64,000 nt of DNA. Origin: Haematobia irritans. Taxonomy: Eukaryota > Arthropoda > Insecta > Diptera > Muscidae. The notes under the pieces are model-generated. The model made no database searches, had not been told where the DNA came from, and saw only the letters and a program-made list of their open reading frames with translations. The translations under genes were made by a program, and so were the position numbers. This document shows positions 1 through 9,859 of the stretch, piece after piece; the first letter of the stretch is position 1; every line of letters begins with the position of its first letter. The stretch covers positions 64,772,011 through 64,836,010 of the forward strand of contig NC_134400.1 in the NCBI RefSeq assembly GCF_050003625.1, read 5' to 3'.

Positions 1-12
1 AAACCCCGGACC

Positions 13-1137
13 ATGGTACTGTGCCGTCTGCCGAAATCGAATTCACCATCGGTTTCGGTGAGGTGTAACCGGTGCATGGAATGGGTGCACTTCCGGAACT
101 GCTCCGGCCTAACATCGCTGCGGGAGTATAGTCAAACTGACTTCGTGGCAGGATGCTGTGCCAATGACAGCAGCAGTGGGTCATCTGATTATGTGACCCC
201 ACCGACTTCTCCCGCACAACAATATTCTCCGCCGCAGCATCTTACACCGAATATTGTTGTACCAGTTCCGGAGAGTGCATCATTTTTGCAATTTAATTGC
301 AACGGGCTCCGTGGTAAGATTAGTGAGATCGTAGACTTTATGAATCGGAAAAGGATAAGGGTCGCGGCGATCCAGGAAACAAAGCTGAATCCCACCTGCA
401 GCCTACGACATTGTGATGGGTACAATGTCCTACGGAAGGATCGCACAAGAAATAGAGGTGGTGGCCTGGCTTTCATATTACACCGTTCCGTGCAGTATAG
501 ACCTATCACGCTTGTGCTAGACACTAATGACCCGTACATGGAATGTATGGGGGTAGCAGTTAAGTGTGGGGCTGCCGAAATAGAGCTGTACAATGTGTAC
601 ATACCGCCGGTTGGTAGCTGTGCTCCAGGTTATAGCCCAAACATTGAGTGGTTGTTGAGCGGGCATAACCGATTGGTTCTAGGAGATTTTAATGCCCACC
701 ATGAACTTTGGCATTCTCTCCTGGGTAATGACCAGAGGGGCATAGCTTTGGCAGAGCAGATAGACGACTCCACATTTTGCACGGTGAACGAAGAGGCCCC
801 CACGAGAATTATGGGTGACTGCAGCAGTTCGCCAGATTTATCGTTAGCATCGCCTGGTCTGAAAAATGACGTCTCCTGGCAACCCGTCATTTCATTGGGT
901 TCGGACCACCTCCCCATAATTCTCACCATCAACCGACCCTCTGATTTCATAACCTCTGAACGCCGGACGTTTATTAATCAAAAGAAAGCCAACTGGGAAG
1001 GCTTCAGAGAATACACCGATCGCCGCTTCAGTGAGCTCCCGCCCCCTTACATGTTCATGTTGCCCAGAGGGAGTTCCGGGACATCATCAACGCAGCAGCC
1101 GCTCGCTTCATACCCGCTGGTCGAATTGCCCAAGTGA
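13..1137 (+). pseudogene. LINE-A PHD-like finger and AP endonuclease region (broken frame)
   Basis: Residues about 15-50 form the second half of a PHD-like zinc finger (CNRC, then H and C, then a CC pair). The first half (WYCAVC type) is visible in another frame just upstream, so a frameshift near base 55 splits the finger. The apurinic endonuclease fold follows: FNCNGL near residue 94, IQETKL near 120, GDFNAHHELWH near 224 and GSDHLPI near 299. This domain nicks target DNA for target-primed reverse transcription. After about base 1050 the proper frame moves to the downstream reading frame (REFRDIINAAA), so endonuclease and RT were one polyprotein. Both copies share this break. Confidence 0.85.
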
Positions 1138-3065
1138 GGCCCAACTTCCCAGCCGAAGCGGCGGGACTCGCAGACGAGCGTGATGAACGTCGTCGTGCTA
1201 ACCCTGCTGATCCTAGAATCAGAGAACTAAATCTAGAGATTAGTAAGATAGTCGACGAGCACAAGCGGAACACTTGGTTAGAGCACCTGAAGCAATGTAA
1301 CTTAGGAACAGGAACTGGTAAATTGTGGTCAACAGTTAGAGCCCTCTCGAACCCCTCCACAAGGGATGATGGGATTTCAGTCACATTTGGCGACGTGACT
1401 GTGACTGATCCGAAGAGGTGCGCCAAATACTTCAACCGACAGTTTGTCGAGCATCCCGAGAGTGATAGAGCGAAAAGGAGAGCCACCCGTCGTGTACGTG
1501 GTCTCCGAGCCGATGACACACCACAATTTACTGCAGCCGAAGTTACCAATGTCATCAACAGCGCGAAACCATCTAAGGCGCTGGGCCCTGACGGAGTTTC
1601 AATGCTAATGCTGAAGCATCTGGGAATACTGGGAGTTGAGTACCTGACCAGACTCCTCAATTTGTCTTTGGAATCACACATTATACCCGATGTCTGGAAA
1701 ATGGGAAGGGTGATTCCACTACTGAAACCGGGCAAAGATTCGAGCAAAGGTGAATCGTACAGACCGATATCCCTTCTTTCGCCAGTAGCCAAGACACTTG
1801 AGGCATTACTCCTCCCCAGCCTTGTGGAGAATTTTCCTGCTGCCCACCATCAACATGGATTCCGTAAGGTACATAGTACGACAACAGCCTTACATGCCAT
1901 TTCGACACATATTAATAAGGGACTTAATCAGCCCAGGCCGTGTCATAGGACGGTCCTCGTGGCGCTTGACCTATCGAAAGCATTCGATACGGTCAACCAT
2001 GCCACATTATTTGAGGACATCGAGAATACGTCCCTACCGACAGGAGCGAAGCGTTGGGTGCTGAATTATATGTGTGGACGCCAGTCGTACGTGGAATTCA
2101 GGGACAGAAAGTCAAGACCGCGTAGAGTTAAACAGGGAGTTCCCCAAGGTGGGGTGATATCTCCGGCATTGTTTAACCTCTACATGTCCTCGATTCCACC
2201 CCCTCCTGACGGCGTCGAGATTGTATCATATGCGGATGATTGTACAATCTTGGCATCTGGGCCCAATGTTGATGACATTTGCGATCGGTTGAACGTCTAC
2301 ATAGCTAATCTTACCAGTTATTTCACTGCGAGAAACTTGAGGATATCCCCCACCAAATCCTCAGCCACACTTTTTACTACATGGACGGCAGAAGTGCGCA
2401 GGCAGTTGAATATCAGAGTCGATGGAGTAATAAATCCGACCACAAATTACCCCAAGATTCTTGGGGTCACATTCGACAGCCTTTTTAGGTCATCTGCCCA
2501 TGGTAGAAACAAGGTCCTCAAGTCACTTGCCGGCAGTACTTGGGGTGCGGACAAAGAAACCTTGCTAACTACTTATAAGGCAATTGGCCGGTCAGTGGTA
2601 AACTATGCAGCGCCAGTGTGGACACCGCAGGACAGTGATACGCAGTGGAATAACATACAAACCTGCCAGAACGCTGCTCTTAGAACTGCGACTGGGTGTC
2701 TCCGCAGCACACCCCTGGATCACCTATATGTGGAGACAAAGATCATCCCTGTGCGAAGACACAACTACATGTTGTCAAAGCAGTATCTCCTGGGTTGTTA
2801 TCGCAGTAATCATCCAAACCACCATCTTATGGATACACAACCACCACCCAGGAACGTAACGGTTGATATACATAATCTAGAGCGCGAGATCCAGCGCTAT
2901 AAAAGAGAGCCTCTAGATCAAGCAGCGTACCAGGCAGGTTTGAACAGGATTCATGAGGATACTGTAGCTGAAGCGGTGAGAAGCTACAAGTTTAATCCTG
3001 TTCTTGGAGTCCGACCACCGCCCATAGCACCGGAGGAAGAGACCTCCCACGGCAGACTAGGGTAG
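1134..3065 (+). pseudogene. LINE-A reverse transcriptase
   Basis: About 640 residues carry the non-LTR RT blocks in order: LGPDGVSMLMLKHLG, YRPISLLSPVAKTLE, VALDLSKAFDTVNH (catalytic Asp), GVPQGGVISPALFN and SYADDCTIL (catalytic Asp pair). The frame opens on GTG only because a frameshift separates it from the endonuclease, so this is an internal part of a polyprotein and not a genuine start. Near base 3040 the frame is lost again before the C-terminal zinc motif. RT core residues are present, but the element cannot make a full protein. Confidence 0.9.
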
Positions 3066-3283
3066 TTTTGGCCCAATTAAGATCAGGCAAGTGCAGCCGC
3101 CTCAATTCCTACTTATCGGTGATTGATAGCAGCGTAGCTGACGATTGTCCAATTTGCAACCAAGGGCCACACGACACGCGTCATCTTTTCTCTTGCCCAG
3201 CCAAACCAACCCGACTTACCACCAGATCACTCTTGACACACCCCACCTTAGTCGCAGAGTTCCTTGATCTGCCAACAAGCTGA
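3045..3283 (+). pseudogene. LINE-A C-terminal CCHC-type zinc motif
   Basis: Beginning with LPRQTRVVLAQLRSGKCSRL, this frame contains CPICNQGPHDTRHLFSC, the cysteine-histidine motif found at the C-terminus of many Jockey/I-type LINE polyproteins and thought to bind nucleic acid. It is displaced by one frame from the RT through a small indel near 3040, shared by both copies. Translation would end at 3283, about 60 bp before the CAA tail. Confidence 0.8.
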
Positions 3284-3355
3284 TGTACCAAGCGTATAAC
3301 ATGAAATGGATGAGATCACAATAAACTGTTACAACAACAACAACAAATAAGTTAA

Positions 3356-4191
3356 TACTTTTTGTCAAATTGAAGAAAATTTATTAAAAATAAAAAATTA
3401 TTTCTAATAAATTTTTGTTCAAGAAAATTTCATATGTTGATAGAAAAAACTGGATTTAAAAATGTTAAAATGTCCTTAGCGCTGTACGAAGTTCATGACA
3501 GGTAAAATTTTTGTAAAATTTACTCATTTGAGAGACTATGAACTCAATTTAAGCAAACTTCTGCCATTGTAGGAAGTTATGAACCAATTTTTTAGTAAAA
3601 TTATAGTGCACAAGTTTACTAAAAAAATTGTATACAACTTTTTTTCTTATTTTTAGTTCACGCCATTACTTTTTTACTATGGTGAGATATCAATTTACTA
3701 TTGTGAAAAACAATTGCTAATTTTGATTATTCTTTAACAAATAAAAACTACTTTTTGTTCGTTTTGATATCATCAAAACATGCACAGCATAGTGATTTCG
3801 TAAATGTCAAGTATTTTTTTCTCATCTTTACCATTGAACAAAAAATTCAAACCAAACAAAATTCTGAATATGATGATATCGTAAAATATATTTAAGAAAT
3901 AAAAAACAATAAATATCTTGTTCTTAATATTTTTGTGGTTTTTATAGTTTTTATTCTGATTGTTGTAGTATATAATTTATTAGATCCCCTATCATTGAAA
4001 TAAATTGGCCTGCACTTATTGATAAGACAGCAGTTCACCACTACTTGTGGTATCGCAATGGACTGAATGGCAAAGTGGGCCTGGAGTAACAGGCTACCAC
4101 TATAACCTAATCTAAACCAACGCTGGAATAGTGCTACCGTACATTGTAAGTCTAATGGAAGAATTCGGAAAATGAAGAATAATATACTTAC
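3356..4191. other. Transposase intron sequence and flank of LINE-A insertion, first copy
   Basis: AT-rich noncoding sequence between LINE-A and transposase exon 6. A donor site (gtaagt, complement of 4186-4191) starts the intron at 4191. Apart from a SINE-like remnant at 4006-4122 I see no coding potential or structured repeat. Confidence 0.6.
4006..4122 (-). mobile_element. Remnant resembling the 3' part of a muscid tRNA-derived SINE, first copy
   Basis: Read on the minus strand, it contains a phrase like taacctaatc followed by gtggtagcctgttac, ggcccactttgcc, cattcagtccattgcgatac and aactgctgtcttatcaata. I recall this arrangement (sequence memory only) from a very common interspersed repeat of muscid flies that ends in a tRNA-like head. 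The head is absent here. The same remnant is at 33487-33603. Confidence 0.4.
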
Positions 4192-5992
4192 TCCAATGTA
4201 ACAGCTAGGTTTTCTTTTGGGGTTATGCCATCAATCGGAAGAGTCTTTTTCTTATGTTTTAAACGTCCATGAACCATTCCAAAGAGGCAAAAAAAAGTTT
4301 CAACATCCATATGGAAATTCTCCTTGAATTTATCTTCACACCGAACAAGGTCTTCAAACTAGTGCGGAAAGTCAATATATATAAGTATATATTCAAATTC
4401 GCTCTGTGTACTGAGAATGAATTGAAATGATAATAAGGGGATTTCCAATTGGCAAAATCAAAACAATCATTTTTTCTCATGTCATATTAATAAAAATTTT
4501 GCCAGTTTTCCTGTATCGACAATTACTTCAATAGTGTTGAAGGACTAAAAAAGTTGTTGCTGAACTGTTAAAATCTTTTTAACAGAAAAAATATGTTGAA
4601 GTGTACCCAAACTAATATTCTTAACTATTTTAAATAAAAAGTCAGGAAAATATTTTTTCCGCCGCGTTGATTTATAATAGTGATGAATGACTATATATAT
4701 ACTTACACAAGTCGCAAAACGTCCTTTGTGATTTCTTTCAGCTAGATACGAATTCGTGGGATTGCGTACAATAGTGCATTGCTCAAAATCAACTGCCATC
4801 ATAAGAAATTGGTGGGCGGCCATACAAACAGATGCAACTAATTTTTGGGGAATTCTTCTTTTGTAATTACAAAATGGTCGTTTCCAATTATATAGTGGCA
4901 AGTTTATGTTCCCAAAAGACCCTACTCGTGCAATGTTAGCTGCAACTGAATTTCCTTCACCAATGCTTTCCATGTCAAACTTATCTACATGGTTTTGGAA
5001 ATCGGCTTCCTAAAACAGCAAATATATGCTAAAAATGGGGACGGGACAATAACAAAGACAAATAACATACCATAGGAATTTGTGTTATTTCATCAATTTG
5101 AAATTGTAGTGAATAATCACCGTTACTCTCGTCTATTTCAGAAGAGTTAACTATAGAAGTTTTTAAGGGATCTGTATCTCTAACTGAGGCTTCAAAAGTC
5201 TAAAATAACAATAATTGGTATAAAATATTTATTGAGAATAAGAGACATTCTCATACATTTGAGAGCAATGTATGTTCTTGTCCGTTATGCCACAATGAAG
5301 GCGGCAAGTTCATTTGGTCCATTTCAAAATTTTCATTCATTATTTCTATTTCCAAAGAACAAAGTGTAGGCTCTGAATCTTCCAAATATTCTTCCACATA
5401 TTCAGTGCTTTTGTCGTTTTTCTAAAATGGCAATGATTAGGAACTATGAGATGCTACTAGTTCGATATACATTTTACCATCAAATCCGATTCAGATTGAA
5501 TATATTTAGACGGCTTTTTAGCTGTAATTGGCCAGTTGCTATCAAGGTCATGTATGCTCACATCTAAACTATATAACTGATCTTCGGGAAAAATTTTATA
5601 CCAGGTATGCCTTAAAGCATACATCGATTCCCTCGTTTTTTCATCAACCTGTAATAATTATTATTACTCACGTTTTTATATACTGCATAGTAAATGCTTA
5701 CATTCAAAAAAACTCCACAAAATATGTCAACAATCCTCGTGCTGAACAATTGTGCATATGTACGACTTAGATCATTTTTCGTTATTGAGTCTAATACGTA
5801 AAGCATCGACAAGCTCAAGCCCGGATTAATTGTTTTTAAAAAATTTTCAAAATCTCGCATAATTTCTTTAGCATATTTCACATATTTTAATGCTACCATT
5901 GTTATATGGCTAATTATGTATTTATTATTGTGTGTTAGTTTTAGCAAACTAGATGTAAAATCGCTCGAAACTTGTTTTTCGTTTTGCTCCAT
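4192..5992 (-). CDS. CID-Harbinger transposase, exons 1-6, first copy
   Basis: Exons on the minus strand: 5702-5992, 5478-5648, 5257-5421, 5071-5199, 4707-5009 and 4192-4358. All introns are GT-AG. The first five junctions are phase 0; exon 6 ends in phase 2. Exons 1-2 (residues 1-154) look like the CID of Pcf11: LYVLDSITKN at about 64-73, then TRESMYALRHTWYKIFP and LYSLDV...WPI. Exons 3-4 are acidic linker. Exon 5 ends with ERNHKGRFATC and exon 6 continues FEDLVRCEDKFKENFHMD...ENLAVTLE, typical of the region before the Harbinger nuclease. No stop or frameshift is seen. Exons 7-8 of this copy lie left of the window. Start choice: the first ATG before a continuous CID. Confidence 0.75.
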
Positions 5993-6433
5993 TATTAAAG
6001 ATTTATTACGTTTTTAATTTTATTAATATTTTTGAATTCGTCTTCTTCGAGTTGTAAAAAGAACAACAAAATATTTAACACCAAAATATTTGACAGTTGC
6101 AAGTGATGACAATACTTATTATATCAATAATTAGCGTTTTTTCTTATGAAGAGAGTTAGCTACATTGGTTTAGAAATGAAGTGAAATAAATAAAAATGAA
6201 AACTTTTAGCCGCTAACGAACTTAATACCCACCTTTAATACCCACCTTAAATGCGAAATCTTTGTTTTGAGCATTTTAAAGCACATATTTATACAACCCT
6301 GGATTTAACGCACGAAAAAATAGGCAGGCATATTATTTCGCATAAATAATGTAACATCCCTGGATTTGAGATCCTATATACGGAGATAGATGAAGATATT
6401 CGTTTTTCACAGAAACGAACTTAGTACTAAGCA
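5993..6433. promoter_or_regulatory. Harbinger 5' terminal region, presumed transposase promoter, first copy
   Basis: Noncoding, AT-rich, lying between the transposase start codon and the element terminus, so it must hold the promoter if the gene is expressed. Visible motifs are a near-repeat ttaatacccacc (6221-6248), two copies of ccctggattt (about 6298 and 6358), and the terminal palindrome at 6420-6431. I cannot assign a TATA box with confidence. Confidence 0.35.
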
Positions 6434-6436
6434 TTA

Positions 6437-7830
6437 GGTATGAAAACGACTTTTGATTCCCTCCACTTTCCTGGAATATATGCTAAGTTGATACATCCTA
6501 TATATATCGCCGACAACCAGGGGATAATTCTGTCAGCCACCGCTTGTACTTCCGCCGGAATAATTCCATCAGGTCCGGGGGATTTCAATGATCCACAGCT
6601 ATTTAACGCCCATTTTATTCTAGATTCCGATACAATTTCCTCGATAGGAAATGACCGCTGAGCCACTGTGGCACCGCCAGTACATGGTTCAACCGTCTGA
6701 TTTCCGGGAAAATGTGTGTCCAATAGTACCTCCAGCGTCTCCTCACTGGACGTTGTCCAATTGCCCTCCGATGTTTTAATGAAACTGGAGCGGAGTTCGT
6801 GGATGCTAGAACCTTCCGTAGTCTGGAAGCCTCGGACGTATTCTCAATGCTGCTGCAGTAATCATTCCAAGAGTTATGCTGAGCCTTTCTCAGTTCTCGC
6901 TTGTATCCTCTCAGATTCTTCTTGTAAGCGTCCCAATCCACAGGAGCTCTGGTGGACTTTGCTTTGTTAAAGATCTTCCTGCACGATTTCCTCATATTAC
7001 TTAATTCCGTAGAACACCATGGTGGTCGATTTTTCACCCTTGGCTTCCCTCTAGGGCATGCAGCTTTCAGTGAAATGTTGAAGGCCTTAGTAATCCGCTC
7101 CACTGCGTGTTCGATAACTTGCACAGTGCTCATATTTGTCTCTGGTATTTCCGGTATCATCATATTGAACGATTTCCTATACCTATTCCAGTCAGCTTTC
7201 CTAACATTTGGCGGAAATATGGTCTTGGTGGTATGAACATCAAATTTGAAACTGATGTAGCGATGATCTGAGAAGCTATGTTCACTTAAAATCTGCCAAT
7301 CAGATATCACTTCATTCAGTTCTTGCGAGACCAAGGTGACGTCCAAAACCTCTTGCCTGTTTTAGTAACAAAGGTTGGGCATCTCCCTTATTGCAAACTA
7401 CCAAATTAGTACGCAAAATAAACTCTAGGAGTGAGTTTATGTGTATTTGCATCGCATCCCATAATGAGTTTTGTCTTTGTTTTCAATGACTCCTCAACTA
7501 AGGTGTTAACGGCACATGGAGGCATCTCCCTATCATGTCCCATGTAGACCGAAGATACCAAATATTTGCATTTGGTTATTTCTGAACTGACAACGACAGT
7601 GTCAGTATTGCACATTGAAGGAAGCAGAAACAAGTTGAGCTCGTTTTTAGCAATTATACAGGCTCGATTTACATCATTACCAGTATACTGCAACAGTTTG
7701 AACCCCGGAGTACTTAATTCACATATTTTGTTTCTGTATGTCTATGTCCCATTCATCAGGAGAACTTTTAAGGCAGCACATGCAGCCTTACAATTGTGAA
7801 GATTTATCTGGAGGATCCGTAGGACCATCG
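6437..7830 (-). pseudogene. LOA-B ORF2 fragment: endonuclease and start of RT, first copy
   Basis: From about 7830 leftward: LRILQINLHNCKAACAAL (endonuclease start), an early stop at the GT* after LLMNG, then MGCDANTH, where about 45 bp are missing compared with the relative at 26190-26270. The endonuclease C-terminus follows (SEHSFSDHRYISFKFD), then PPWCSTELSNMRKSC. A one-base loss near 6770 shifts frame before SPGPDGIIPAEVQAV (RT block 1) and GKWRESKVVFIP, where the element is cut by Harbinger. The RT catalytic domain is absent. Clearly dead; several indels are shared with the second copy. Confidence 0.8.
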
Positions 7831-9703
7831 AGATTTTCAACAACCGTCACATCAGCCGTTTCAATCGAGTCATCAAGAATGTCCTCTTCAGAGATCTCGG
7901 TGACTCTCGCAATAACCATAGGTTCAACTTTGGTGAGTTTTGAGGCAGTAGAAACCTCCTCTCGCATACGGTGTCTATCCCCTGCCAACATTTTTTGAAT
8001 TTGGGGTCGCTTCTGAGAAACCCCACTACGTCGAAAACAGTCGTATAGATATCCAAAACTCCTCGGAAAAGCGCCGTCACTATTGAGAAGTTGTACCACG
8101 CCAAGTTACTACAAAAAAGTATCGCATGAGTGCAATTATTAGGTGCCCTTCTGGATACATTTAGAAGGACGCCAATAAGAGCCCCTTCAAAAAAGCAGAC
8201 AAAGTGCATTTTAAGATAGTTGTAAAAGAATCATTGTGGTCAAGTGAAACACGATTATTTAGATGTTTATTAATTTTATTAAACATTTATAAATTCTCAT
8301 AAATATAACATTTATACGTCACTATCACATCACATTTAACATATTTTTACACATTAATAAAAGATTGATGTTGAGTTACAAGGTGCAAGTTATATGTTGT
8401 AGCGTCTATCAGCCAGTACTTTTAGTCCCAATGGAGGCAGCGTGTGTGGAAAAATATTTGAAAAACTATCACTTTATTCCATTTGGAAAGTCAAAAATTG
8501 TTCACCAATATGCCTTTCACAATTTTAAGCGAAATAACTGTTTTCAGCACTTCATAACTATGTTTTCAGCACTTTTTATTTAAATAAATTATAAGAAGCT
8601 AGTTGCGCTTGGTGTTTCACAAAATATAAAATGGCTCTTGTAACAGTAGTGATGGCAAAATACTTTCATGCGAATAGTGATGGCAAAATACTATCAAAAT
8701 TGGCGATTGTTGCAGTGTCACTTACGAGTCTGTGGTAGCGATGAGGATGAAATGGAACTTTGAAATGCTGGCAGGGTCCATGTCTGCATCTTTGGTATCT
8801 CCCTCGACTTTGCAAGAGGATCCGCTTATTTCTGATTCAGACAGAGGCTTGTCGATTTCCGAATCCTTTAGCTGATCGTTTTTATATACCTTCATTTTAT
8901 ATACCTTCATTTGTATATAATGAAAGCCATAACATACACGGCCCTGAGACTTTGCTAGATGCTAGATAGAGTGTTCAATATAAACACTGCATGCCGTCTT
9001 GGTCCATCCACTTCATCCAAACGGCCAACCTTCCAATCAGCTGTTGGAAGATCTGGATAGCATTGTTTCAGTCTATTTAAAATATATTCAGGGTCAGGAG
9101 GGTTTGCAAGTATCCACGCATGTGATCTAGGTCTAGCCGGTATGTCTTTCTTCTCGACACTCTAGAGCAGCTCCTTCCCAAACTTCACCAATTAGTATCA
9201 AAGTAGCTTTAAAACCTTCTATAACCTCTGGTCCTCAAAAGCGACTAGCTTAAATCGTCCTTGATACAAACCAGCCTCTTGGTGTCGAGGATCTAGGCTG
9301 GGAAACTTTTCCAGCACCTGTGAGTAGACGCCAGACAAAGCATTCTCAATTTCATCCGATGTTTGCTTTGGAACCATACCGTCCAATACTCCTTTATTAA
9401 TGATAGCCATCACAAGGCTGTCTTTTAGCAACTGAGGCGATCCCTTTTTCCAGCTTCAAAAATTCCTTGAACCCATTTTAAGGAATTGCTTTGTTTAGCC
9501 GACAACGTGCTTGGGTCGACTGATCCTAATTTCTTTAGGACAAACAAAGCATTTATGCGTTCCTTGATTCTCTTTCGTGAGGAATTACCTTCTTTTGATG
9601 TCGTTACCTTAGAAAAGGTTCGACTTGTCAGAGTGTCGCCACCTGTCGACCCGTCTACAGTTCGACTAATTGGGCCTAACTCTAACTCTTGGTCATTGCC
9701 CAA
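7788..9703 (-). pseudogene. LOA-B ORF1 (gag-like) with 797-bp insertion, first copy
   Basis: The ORF1 pieces read leftward: a basic N-terminal part (9425-9703), a central part with MAIINKGVLDGMVPKQ and RHQEAGLYQGRFKLVAFEDQ (9219-9431), a gap with frameshifts, then KNDQLKDSEIDKPLSESE (8722-8910). A 797-bp element splits it after DADMD. The last part, RHRMREEVSTASKLTKVEP, resumes at 7788-7979. The family role is RNA-binding ORF1 of a LOA/I-type LINE. Disabled by indels and the insertion. Confidence 0.75.
7980..8776. mobile_element. 797-bp terminal-inverted-repeat element in LOA-B ORF1, first copy
   Basis: It begins ccctgccaacattt and ends with the inverted match aaatgctggcaggg. Comparison with the uninterrupted relative (25641-25652) shows the original atggatagac, so only GA (tc on the plus strand) is repeated around the insertion. 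There is no coding sequence I recognise, so it is a non-autonomous DNA transposon of unclear superfamily. Confidence 0.7.
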
Positions 9704-9859
9704 ATTTATAACTCCAGTCGATACTACTGGGCCCTGAAGTTAGCAACCCAGTGGATGTCTTTGAATGTCGCCGCATGGTGGCTTAATATCCCACCACACT
9801 TGAAATTCGTAGTAGGTACTTATTACGATGATTTTATCCGCTATTAAAAAACACGTCCG

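Larger units (their letters stand above)
1..3342 (+). mobile_element. Non-LTR retrotransposon 'LINE-A', first copy, 5' end outside window
   Basis: Endonuclease, reverse transcriptase and a C-terminal CCHC-type motif are found in order on the plus strand. The 3' end has a short (CAA)n tail, followed by acaaataagttaa (3343-3355). The same 13 bases flank both ends of the second copy and form its target duplication. Clade is uncertain: there is no RNase H domain, a PHD-like finger lies at the N-terminus, and the RT resembles Ingi/Vingi- or Jockey/I-type elements. Several frameshifts make it inactive. Confidence 0.9.
1..6433 (-). mobile_element. PIF/Harbinger transposon, first copy, right-hand part
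   Basis: The transposase gene reads leftward from 5992. The proposed outer terminus is at 6433: just inside it is the perfect 12-bp palindrome cttagtactaag (6420-6431), and just outside is TTA (6434-6436), after which a LOA-type LINE resumes in frame with known LINE sequence. TTA-type 3-bp target sites are usual for PIF/Harbinger. A LINE (1-3342) is nested in it. The other end lies outside the window, so terminal inverted repeats cannot be compared. Confidence 0.7.
6434..9859 (-). mobile_element. LOA-type LINE 'LOA-B', 5' part, inserted in copia, first copy
   Basis: The minus-strand element starts at 9859 with cggacgtgtttttt, the same start as the plus-strand relative at 24546. It sits directly against a copia RT frame that stops after YVQQLDVK. 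It runs leftward through ORF1, endonuclease and the beginning of RT, and ends abruptly at 6434 within the motif KVVFIP. There the Harbinger element begins, flanked by a TTA shared with the LINE. The 3' part of this LINE should therefore lie beyond the other end of Harbinger, outside the window. It also contains a 797-bp inverted-repeat insertion. Confidence 0.8.

Noticed and set aside
4259..4480. Minus-strand reading frame ending ...LFFASLEWFMDV
   Set aside because: It overlaps transposase exon 6 in another frame; the spliced frame matches Harbinger and this one does not.
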